Below are positions 57,973 through 64,000 of a DNA stretch of 64,000 nt, one piece after another; positions within the stretch are counted from its first letter, which is position 1; each line of letters starts with the position of its first letter. The position numbers and the translations under genes are program-made. The DNA is from Pseudomonas sp. LP_7_YM (GTDB lineage Bacteria > Pseudomonadota > Gammaproteobacteria > Pseudomonadales > Pseudomonadaceae): contig NZ_SOCT01000004.1 in the NCBI RefSeq assembly GCF_004364435.1, positions 430,736 through 494,735 on the forward strand, written 5' to 3'. The notes under the pieces were generated by a model. It was not told the origin of the DNA and searched no databases. It was given only the letters and a program-made list of their open reading frames with translations.

Positions 57973-60252
57973 TCAATGCCCCTTCACTGACGTCGGATTG
58001 ATCATCCTCGACAGCCCGAGGTTTTTCAGCGCCAGTTGCAATGAGCTGCTGATGACTTGCGGGTTGTCGTTTTTCATCAGTTGAGCTAGTAGCTCCTTGG
58101 CTTTGCTCAGGTTGATCTGACGCAGCATCCACTTTACTTTCGGCAGGTTGGTGGCGTTCATCGACAGGCTGTCGTAACCCATGGCCATCAACAGCACCGC
58201 CGCGGCCGGGTCGCCCGCCATCTCCCCGCAGATACTGACCGGCTTGCCTTCGGCGTGGGCGTCGCGCACGACGTTCTGCAAGGCTTGCAGCACAGCCGGG
58301 TGCAGATAGTCGTAGAGATCGGCGACACGCGGGTTGTTACGGTCGACCGCCAGTAGATATTGGGTCAGGTCGTTGGAGCCCACAGACAGGAAGTCCACCT
58401 GACGCGCCAATTCACGGGTCTGGTAGACCGCCGCTGGCACTTCGATCATCACGCCCACCGGCGGCATCGGCACATCGGTGCCTTCGTCGCGCACTTCGCC
58501 CCAGGCACGGTGGATCAGGTGCAGGGCCTCTTCGGTTTCGTGAGTGCCGGAGATCATCGGCAGCAGAATGCGCAGGTTGTTCAGGCCCTCGCTGGCCTTG
58601 AGCATCGCGCGGGTCTGCACCAGGAAGATTTCCGGGTGATCGAGGGTAACGCGAATACCGCGCCAGCCCAGGAACGGGTTGTCTTCCTTGATCGGAAAGT
58701 ACGAGAGCGCCTTGTCGCCGCCGATGTCCAGCGTGCGCATGGTCACTGGCAAAGGATGAAATGCCGCCAATTGTTCGCGGTAGATCGCCAGCTGTTCCTT
58801 TTCGCTCGGGAAGCGCTGCTGGATCATGAACGGGACTTCGGTACGGTACAGACCGACACCTTCAGCGCCGCGCTGCTGGGCGCGCGCCACGTCGGCCAGC
58901 AGCCCGGTATTGACCCATAGCGGCATGCGATGGCCGTCGAGGGTCACGCAAGGCAATTCGCGCAGTGCATCCAGGCCCTGCGACAGTTGGCGCTCTTCCT
59001 CGACCACCACCGAGTACTGCTTGCGCAGGGCCTCACTGGGGTTGGTAAAGACCTCTCCGTGATAGCCGTCGACGATCAGCTCGATACCATCGACCTTGGA
59101 ATACGGCAGATCCACCGCGCCCATGACCGTTGGAATACCCATCGCCCTGGCCAGAATCGCCACGTGGGAGTTACCCGAGCCGAGCACCGAGATCAGACCG
59201 ACAAGCTTGCCTTCCGGCACTTCGCCAAGCATCGCCGGGGTCAGCTCTTCACTGACCAGGATGGTGTTGTCGGGGTAGACCAGCGTTTGCTGACGTGCCT
59301 CCTGAAGATACGCCAGCAAGCGGCGACCCAGATCCTTCACATCCGATGCACGCTCGCGCAGGTAGGCGTCATCCATCAGTTCGAAGCGGCTGACGTGCTC
59401 GTTGACCACCGAACGCAGCGCACCTTGGGCCCACTGGCCGGTCTTGATGACGTTAGTAACTTCACTGCCCAACGAGGCATCGTCGAGCATCATCAGGTAG
59501 ACGTCGAAAAGCGCTCGCTCTTCGGGGCGTAACTGTGTCGCCAATTTCGCCGAAAGCGTACGCATGTCGCTGCGAACGCCTTCGAGAGCGTTCTTGAACA
59601 GCTTGAGTTCGGCATCAATGTCGGTAACGGTCTTGTCAGGCACCACTTCGAGATCGGCGGGCGGCAACATGACCAGCGCCGTACCGACTGCCGCACCCGG
59701 CGAACCCGCCACGCCAACGAAACGCGCTTCCTGAATGCCCTTGCCTTGACGCCCAAGCCCGCGAATCGAGCCGGTGGCTTCGGCATGGGCGATAACGCCG
59801 GCAAGCTGGGCGCTCATCGTCACGAGGAAGGCTTCTTCCCCTTCGTCGAACTGACGGCGCTCCTTTTGCTGGATCACCAATACCCCGACGACCCGACGGT
59901 GGTGAATGATCGGCGCGCCGAGAAAAGACGCGTAGCGTTCCTCGCCGGTTTCGGCAAAGTAACGATAACGGGGGTGGTCGGCGGCGTTTTCCAGGTTCAG
60001 CGGCTCTTCGCGCGTGCCCACCAGGCCGACCAGACCTTCATTGGGGGCCATGCTGACTTTGCCGATAGAGCGCTTGTTCAAGCCCTCTGTGGCCATCAGC
60101 ACGAAACGATTGGATTCAGGGTCGAGCAAATAGACCGAGCAGACCTGGCTGCTCATTGCCTCTTTGACGCGTAACACAATAATCCCCAACGCCGCCTTGA
60201 GATCCTTGGCGGAGTTAACTTCCTGGACGATCTTGCGCAGCGTATTGAGCAT
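57973..60252 (-). CDS. ptsP: Phosphoenolpyruvate-protein phosphotransferase PtsP (EI-Ntr)
   Basis: A 759-residue enzyme I of the nitrogen-related phosphotransferase system. An N-terminal GAF sensor domain (about 18-160) is followed by enzyme I. The phosphorylated histidine is near residue 363 in GSGNSHVAILARAMG, and the PEP-binding C-domain has LYRTEVPFM, GGDKAL, VGSNDLTQYLLAVDRNN and the Cys in ICGEMAGDP. EI-Ntr passes phosphate from PEP to NPr and PtsN, linking nitrogen status to metabolism and, in pseudomonads, to virulence and storage. It follows rppH after 21 bases. Confidence 0.96.
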   Translation of the reverse strand: MLNTLRKIVQEVNSAKDLKAALGIIVLRVKEAMSSQVCSVYLLDPESNRFVLMATEGLNKRSIGKVSMAPNEGLVGLVGTREEPLNLENAADHPRYRYFAETGEERYASFLGAPIIHHRRVVGVLVIQQKERRQFDEGEEAFLVTMSAQLAGVIAHAEATGSIRGLGRQGKGIQEARFVGVAGSPGAAVGTALVMLPPADLEVVPDKTVTDIDAELKLFKNALEGVRSDMRTLSAKLATQLRPEERALFDVYLMMLDDASLGSEVTNVIKTGQWAQGALRSVVNEHVSRFELMDDAYLRERASDVKDLGRRLLAYLQEARQQTLVYPDNTILVSEELTPAMLGEVPEGKLVGLISVLGSGNSHVAILARAMGIPTVMGAVDLPYSKVDGIELIVDGYHGEVFTNPSEALRKQYSVVVEEERQLSQGLDALRELPCVTLDGHRMPLWVNTGLLADVARAQQRGAEGVGLYRTEVPFMIQQRFPSEKEQLAIYREQLAAFHPLPVTMRTLDIGGDKALSYFPIKEDNPFLGWRGIRVTLDHPEIFLVQTRAMLKASEGLNNLRILLPMISGTHETEEALHLIHRAWGEVRDEGTDVPMPPVGVMIEVPAAVYQTRELARQVDFLSVGSNDLTQYLLAVDRNNPRVADLYDYLHPAVLQALQNVVRDAHAEGKPVSICGEMAGDPAAAVLLMAMGYDSLSMNATNLPKVKWMLRQINLSKAKELLAQLMKNDNPQVISSSLQLALKNLGLSRMINPTSVKGH

Positions 60253-60273
60253 GGCTCGGGGTCGAACTCCGTG

Positions 60274-60753
60274 TCAGTCGCGCGCCAACAGGCGCGGGGC
60301 AAGCTCTTTGAGTGCGCGGCGATACACTTCGCGCTTGAATGTCACCACCTGGCCCAACGGATACCAATAACTGACCCAACGCCAGCCATCGAACTCCGGT
60401 TTACCGGTCAAATCCATCCGCACCCGCTGTTCGTTGGAGATCAGGCGCAGGAGAAACCATTTTTGCTTCTGACCGATGCACAGCGGCTGGCTGTGGGTAC
60501 GGACCAGACGTTGCGGCAGACGATAGCGTAACCAACCTCGGGTACAGGCAAGCATTTCAACATCGTGCCGTTCCAGCCCGACTTCTTCATTCAATTCACG
60601 ATAGAGCGCGTCTTCCGGCGTTTCCTGGGGATTGATCCCCCCTTGCGGAAACTGCCATGCATCTTGGTTGATACGGCGAGCCCATAAGACCTGGCCAGCA
60701 TCATTTGTCAGAATTATCCCGACATTAGGGCGGAAACCATCGGGGTCGATCAC
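60274..60753 (-). CDS. rppH: RNA pyrophosphohydrolase
   Basis: A 159-residue Nudix hydrolase that strips pyrophosphate from 5'-triphosphate mRNA to start RNase E decay. The Nudix box [20 protein letters not shown] then VGL (about residues 38-60) is complete. The N-terminus [14 protein letters not shown] is canonical with GTG 60753 as start (GAGG eight bases upstream); the open frame continues upstream but leaves the family. rppH-ptsP is a conserved pair. Confidence 0.95.
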   Translation of the reverse strand: MIDPDGFRPNVGIILTNDAGQVLWARRINQDAWQFPQGGINPQETPEDALYRELNEEVGLERHDVEMLACTRGWLRYRLPQRLVRTHSQPLCIGQKQKWFLLRLISNEQRVRMDLTGKPEFDGWRWVSYWYPLGQVVTFKREVYRRALKELAPRLLARD

Positions 60754-60918
60754 GGCAACAACCTCGCAAACGCATGTTGTCGCATTGTTCCACAAAGATC
60801 GTGAAGGCAGCAACGAGACGCAGACAGCTTATCGCGACAACGGCATTAATAGATGCGGTCTCTTGATGAAACCTCGTATTCTTGTGCTCTTTTTTTAGCC
60901 AATTCAGCGAGTCACCGT

Positions 60919-61575
60919 ATGCCCCTGGCCTTATTCGACCTCGACAACACGCTCCTTGGTGGCGACAGCGACCACGCCTGGGGGGATTACCTGTGTGAAC
61001 GCGGCATCCTCGACGGTGCTGCTTACAAGGCGCGTAACGATGCGTTCTATCAGGACTATCTGGCAGGCACGCTGAACCTGACCGATTACTTGAACTTCAG
61101 CCTGGAAATTCTCGGCCGAACCGAGACCGCGCAGCTCGACGAGTGGCATCGCGACTTCATGCGCGACTGCATCGAGCCGCTGATCCTGCCCAAGGCCATG
61201 GCGCTAATTGCCAAGCATCGCGACGCGGGCGACAAGCTGGTGGTCATTACCGCAACCAACCGTTTCGTGACTGCGCCGGTGGTTGAGCGACTGGGTATCG
61301 ATACGTTGCTGGCTACCGAATGCGAAGTCGTCGACGGGCGCTACACCGGTCGCACCACGGACGTGCCTTGTTTTCGCGAAGGTAAAGTCACTCGCCTGAA
61401 CCGCTGGATCGAGGAAAACGGCTTCAACCTTGAAGGCAGCTGGTTCTACAGCGACTCGATGAATGACCTGCCACTGTTAGAGCAGGTCGCCAACCCGGTG
61501 GCCGTCGACCCTGACGAAAAGCTCCGCGCCGAGGCGAGCCGTCGGGGTTGGCCGGTGATTTCGCTACGCGATTAA
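60919..61575 (+). CDS. HAD-superfamily IB phosphatase
   Basis: A 218-residue haloacid-dehalogenase-like phosphatase of the IB (SerB-like) subfamily. Motif I is [18 protein letters not shown] (nucleophile Asp about residue 8), motif II is VVITATNRF (Thr about 114), and motif III/IV is [16 protein letters not shown] (about 175-190). The helical cap sits between motifs I and II. The substrate is unknown; phosphoserine, histidinol-phosphate or phospholipid-type substrates have been seen in relatives. Start ATG 60919 fits the family. It is divergent from rppH-ptsP. Confidence 0.88.
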   Translation: MPLALFDLDNTLLGGDSDHAWGDYLCERGILDGAAYKARNDAFYQDYLAGTLNLTDYLNFSLEILGRTETAQLDEWHRDFMRDCIEPLILPKAMALIAKHRDAGDKLVVITATNRFVTAPVVERLGIDTLLATECEVVDGRYTGRTTDVPCFREGKVTRLNRWIEENGFNLEGSWFYSDSMNDLPLLEQVANPVAVDPDEKLRAEASRRGWPVISLRD

Positions 61576-61597
61576 GAGGTGCGGCGCTATCACGGTG

Positions 61598-62065
61598 TTA
61601 AATCGGCTTACTCACCATCAAGTAAAAGATCGCAATAAAAGAAGCGAACGCAGGCCAGCCCAGGGCAAACCACCAGCGCATGTAGACGTTCGCTTCCATT
61701 GGCATCGGCGTGCCGTCCCGCAGGGACTGATCCGCCATCTTGTGGACGCGGATCTGCAGCCATACCACCGGCAGCCAACAGACTCCCGCCACCCCATACA
61801 GCCCGAAACTCCACATCAGCCAAGGCTGATTCAGCGGCCAGCCTGCGAGCAGCGCCAGTCCAAGCCCGCTCACTGGCTGAAAGATCGCTGTAGTGGTGGT
61901 GAACACCCAGTCTGCAAATACCAGATGCTTGAATGTCACGGCAATGACTTCAACCTTTCCCGTACGCCAGGCACGCAAAGCGTAATACGCCGAGCCCGCA
62001 CCGAGCCCGAAGAGGATGGTGGCAGACAGGATATGCAAGGTCTTGAGCAGTAGATAAGCACTCAT
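61598..62065 (-). CDS. DUF2269 membrane protein (downstream copy)
   Basis: A 155-residue protein with four predicted helices, of the DUF2269 family. It opens MSAYLLLKTLHILSATILFG, with a His in helix 1 (KxLHI), a trait shared with the second DUF2269 protein at 63346. WWFALGWPAFASFIAIFYLM is the last helix. No activity is known; conserved intramembrane His residues suggest possible heme or quinone contact, which is inference. ATG 62065 overlaps the stop of the SDR/DoxX gene (ATGA), so these are co-translated. It is third gene of a three-gene leftward unit. Confidence 0.8.
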   Translation of the reverse strand: MSAYLLLKTLHILSATILFGLGAGSAYYALRAWRTGKVEVIAVTFKHLVFADWVFTTTTAIFQPVSGLGLALLAGWPLNQPWLMWSFGLYGVAGVCWLPVVWLQIRVHKMADQSLRDGTPMPMEANVYMRWWFALGWPAFASFIAIFYLMVSKPI

Positions 62066-63318
62066 CGACGGGGCTCGGTCCTGAGAAGCCAAAGGGTCGC
62101 CACTATCAACACCAGGTTTTTGGCGACAGAGGCATAGGGGTCAAACCAGTAATGGGGCAGCACGAACGTGATGATCAAGGTGTAGGCCGTCATCAGGCAC
62201 ACCTGCAGCTGCAATACGCGTCGCCGCCATCGACCCATCAGCATGCCGAGGCCGAGCAGTCCATCGCAGAGGGCACCCGCCACCACGGCTATCTGGGCGA
62301 AAGGCCCGGTGAGACCGCCCTCGGACAGGATCCGTAACCCCCATTCGAAACCGGGCCACAGGCTGACAAATGCAGTGCCCAACCAGATCAGCACCAATGT
62401 CGCCAGCATCAACGGGCGCAAGGCCAACTGCGTGCTCTGAGCCGGGTCTGGCCACTGCTTGAGCCGATCACGCAAGCCGGCGCAGCGATAACCACAGACC
62501 GACTCCAGCACTTCTGGGTCGGCCATGCTGTCGCGATGCGCCATGCGCAGGGTTTGCCCATTCAATGCACGCCAGCCGAAGCGGTCGCCCAGCGAGGCAC
62601 CGAACAGCGCAAGTGCATCCGGGATCTTGATGAACCATGCGCCAGACCAGCCTTGGGACATGCGCATCTGGTCGATCAACTGCGCCAGGGTCATGACCTC
62701 TGTACCGACCACGGGCAGCACCATGGGCTCCGCTGGCCAGCGGCGCATCAATGCAAGAATGGCGCTGACCAGATCGTCGACGTGCAACGGCTGCAACAGG
62801 GCTTTGCGGTCCAGCAGAGGAATCACCGGCAATGCCGACATCCGCGCCAGCCAGGCGCTGCTGGCACCGCCCGGGCCAACCACCAGCGAAGGACGCAGCA
62901 CCACAGCCGGTAAGCCCAGCGCGATCAGATAGTCATCTGCCGCAGCTTTACTCGTCAGAAAATGAACATCGGACCGCACCCCGGCGCCCAGTGCGGAGAT
63001 ATGCAGCACTCGAACCCCGGCGCTCTTCGCCAGATCGAAAAGTGCTCTCGAACCAAGATCCTGAGTCAGGTTCGATTGCTGTTCGTCGACGCTCAGCACG
63101 CCGGCAGCATTGATTAACAGGTCAATGGATTCTGGAAAGGCGAAGTGATCGGGGACCGTAGCAAGCTCATCCAGATCAAGCTGACGCCACTCGACGCCAG
63201 GCAAGCGCAAGGGCTGCCGAGTGCGGCTGGTCGCAATGATGTGGTGACCGGCACCGCTCAGGGCCCTGAGCAGATGACGTCCGACAAACCCCGTCGCACC
63301 TACCAGAAGTACATTCAT
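62062..63318 (-). CDS. SDR-type NAD(P)-binding epimerase fused to a DoxX-like membrane domain
   Basis: A 418-residue two-part protein. Residues about 1-285 are an atypical extended SDR (NmrA/NDUFA9-like): VLLVGATGFVGRHLLRALSG is the GxxGxxG nucleotide site, and GVRVLHISALGAG replaces the usual catalytic Tyr-Lys region. Residues about 295-415 hold four hydrophobic helices resembling DoxX/SURF-like membrane proteins. The same fusion is recalled in annotated Pseudomonas genomes. A membrane-bound redox or quinone-related role is plausible but unproven. It is flanked on both sides by DUF2269 genes, 27 bases after one and overlapping the other. Confidence 0.8.
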   Translation of the reverse strand: MNVLLVGATGFVGRHLLRALSGAGHHIIATSRTRQPLRLPGVEWRQLDLDELATVPDHFAFPESIDLLINAAGVLSVDEQQSNLTQDLGSRALFDLAKSAGVRVLHISALGAGVRSDVHFLTSKAAADDYLIALGLPAVVLRPSLVVGPGGASSAWLARMSALPVIPLLDRKALLQPLHVDDLVSAILALMRRWPAEPMVLPVVGTEVMTLAQLIDQMRMSQGWSGAWFIKIPDALALFGASLGDRFGWRALNGQTLRMAHRDSMADPEVLESVCGYRCAGLRDRLKQWPDPAQSTQLALRPLMLATLVLIWLGTAFVSLWPGFEWGLRILSEGGLTGPFAQIAVVAGALCDGLLGLGMLMGRWRRRVLQLQVCLMTAYTLIITFVLPHYWFDPYASVAKNLVLIVATLWLLRTEPRR

Positions 63319-63345
63319 TACGTTCCTTGTGTGGGTGCTGCAGAG

Positions 63346-63774
63346 TCAAACGGGTTTTGCGCCCATCAAGCCGGCAATCGCCACGAAACAGACGGCGCTG
63401 AACACCGCCAGTGCGAGGGTGAAGTTCGGATTGCCCACGATCATCGGACGGCGCAGGCGATTGACGCGTACTGCCAGCCAGGTCCAGCTCAGGGCGCCCA
63501 AGGTGTAAAGAATGCTGGCGGCCAGCAGCCACGTTTGCCCCAGGGGCCAGCCCGCGTAATGCACCAGCCACCAGCCGCTGATCGGCAGGGTCAGCAGGCA
63601 TGCGCCCATGAGCAGCCAAACGAATACCCAAGGCTTGCGCATGGCGCGATTCTGCACGGTCAGGTCCCCGGCCCTGCGCCCACGAATGATCCAGATCGCC
63701 AGCGCCAATGCGCAGAGGAACAGTAGCGCAGTGGCGGCCATGTGCAGGATTTTAAGGGCGGCAAAGTGTTCCAT
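63346..63774 (-). CDS. DUF2269 membrane protein (upstream copy)
   Basis: A 142-residue protein with four predicted helices: ALKILHMAATALLFLCALAL, WVFVWLLMGACLLTLPISGW, a third helix with LGQTWLLAASILYTLG, and FTLALAVFSAVCFVAIAGLM. The helix-1 motif KxLHxxA recurs in the other DUF2269 protein at 61598, so the two probably arose by duplication and diverged strongly. It is first gene of the operon; start ATG 63774 has GGAAC upstream. Confidence 0.78.
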   Translation of the reverse strand: MEHFAALKILHMAATALLFLCALALAIWIIRGRRAGDLTVQNRAMRKPWVFVWLLMGACLLTLPISGWWLVHYAGWPLGQTWLLAASILYTLGALSWTWLAVRVNRLRRPMIVGNPNFTLALAVFSAVCFVAIAGLMGAKPV

Positions 63775-63845
63775 CGCAATTTGTTCCTTTATATAAGCCG
63801 TGGTTTGAGCTTAGTCGCGTCGAAGAAGTTGCGTTGGTGCACTCT

Positions 63846-63882
63846 CACGCCAGATCGCCAGCAAGCTTGCTCCCACGGCCTG
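63846..63882. repeat. Single arm of a dispersed intergenic repeat
   Basis: CGCCAGATCGCCAGCAAGCT then TGCTCCCACGG resembles one arm of the 57858 family. It lies between ilvA and the DUF2269 operon. Confidence 0.5.
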
Positions 63883-63905
63883 CTGCCAGAATCAAAGCAA
63901 CCGAG

Positions 63906-64000
63906 TCAGCCCAGAAACAATCGGTAAGCCGGGTTGTTCGTCTCATCCCAATACGGATAGCCAATCTCTGCCAGCGCCTGTGGCACCAGATGCCGCTCGT
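63906..64000 (-). CDS. ilvA: Threonine ammonia-lyase, C-terminal end only
   Basis: The last 30 or so codons of a leftward gene that continues beyond the window. The peptide ends LAEIGYPYWDETNNPAYRLF then LG, which parallels the end of E. coli IlvA (DETNNPAFRFFLAG). IlvA makes 2-oxobutanoate from threonine for isoleucine synthesis; this part belongs to the C-terminal ACT-like regulatory domain that binds isoleucine. The stop is TGA 63908-63906. Other pseudomonads also carry ilvA near rppH-ptsP, which supports the call. Confidence 0.8.
   Translation of the reverse strand, partial: ERHLVPQALAEIGYPYWDETNNPAYRLFLG

Noticed and set aside
1..64000. CRISPR arrays, tRNA or rRNA genes, insertion sequences, prophage
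   Set aside because: No regularly spaced direct repeats, cloverleaf-type sequences, transposases, integrases or phage genes were found; the repeats present are isolated palindromes.

Overview
The window is chromosomal DNA from a GC-rich gamma-proteobacterium, almost certainly Pseudomonas and most likely the P. syringae group. The basis is gene order (rpmE-priA-argS-SPOR-hslVU-ubiEJB-hisIE-tatABC-rsmE-HBM chemoreceptor-opgGH; rppH-ptsP-NRDE-lgt-thyA), a complete five-step histidine utilisation (hut) cluster with hutF and hutC, a cadA/cadR pair and dispersed Pseudomonas-type palindromic repeats. Genus is secure; the species group is inference from recalled gene order. No rRNA, tRNA, CRISPR array, prophage or insertion sequence was seen.

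Region 1 (1-17.5 kb) is housekeeping: a secreted nuclease (partial), ribosomal protein L31, PriA, ArgS, a SPOR-domain protein, the HslVU protease behind a very good sigma-32 promoter, a DUF971 protein, a lone PHA-system protein, ubiquinone genes ubiE-ubiJ-ubiB, hisI-hisE, tatABC, rsmE and a chemoreceptor with a flagellar sigma-28 (FliA) promoter. The medium-chain PHA synthesis genes found between hslU and ubiE in P. putida are absent.

Region 2 (17.5-34.3 kb) is envelope and carbon storage: opgG-opgH (osmoregulated periplasmic glucan; the hrpM locus of P. syringae), dtd, pip, glgP, a DUF2339-DUF3999 operon, fbp, a decayed ParE-type toxin-antitoxin module, and a small lipoprotein coupled to a Blc-type lipocalin. 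OpgG carries a Lys/Ala/Asp-rich insert of about 130 residues just before its last conserved strand.

Region 3 (34.3-51.6 kb) is the hut cluster. hutF diverges from hutC-hutD; nhaA and an anti-sigma-like gene come next; then hutU-(urocanate-type permease)-hutXWV-hutH-hutT-hutI-hutG. Upstream of hutU the sequence shows an inverted TTGTTAC/GTAACAA pair, a -24/-12 sigma-54 promoter and a CTTGTATGTACAAG HutC operator, in that order. HutH makes urocanate, HutU imidazolonepropionate, HutI formiminoglutamate, HutF formylglutamate and HutG glutamate plus formate.

Region 4 (51.6-64 kb) has a Cd/Zn-exporting P-type ATPase and its MerR-family regulator with a stretched-spacer promoter, thyA and lgt, an NRDE protein, rppH-ptsP, a HAD phosphatase, a DUF2269-(SDR/DoxX fusion)-DUF2269 membrane operon, and the 3' end of ilvA.

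No clearly new large system is present. The best leads are the OpgG insert, the DUF2269/SDR-DoxX operon, the DUF2339-DUF3999 pair, a transcription terminator lying inside a signal-peptide coding region, the decayed toxin-antitoxin pair, and the layered hutU control region.
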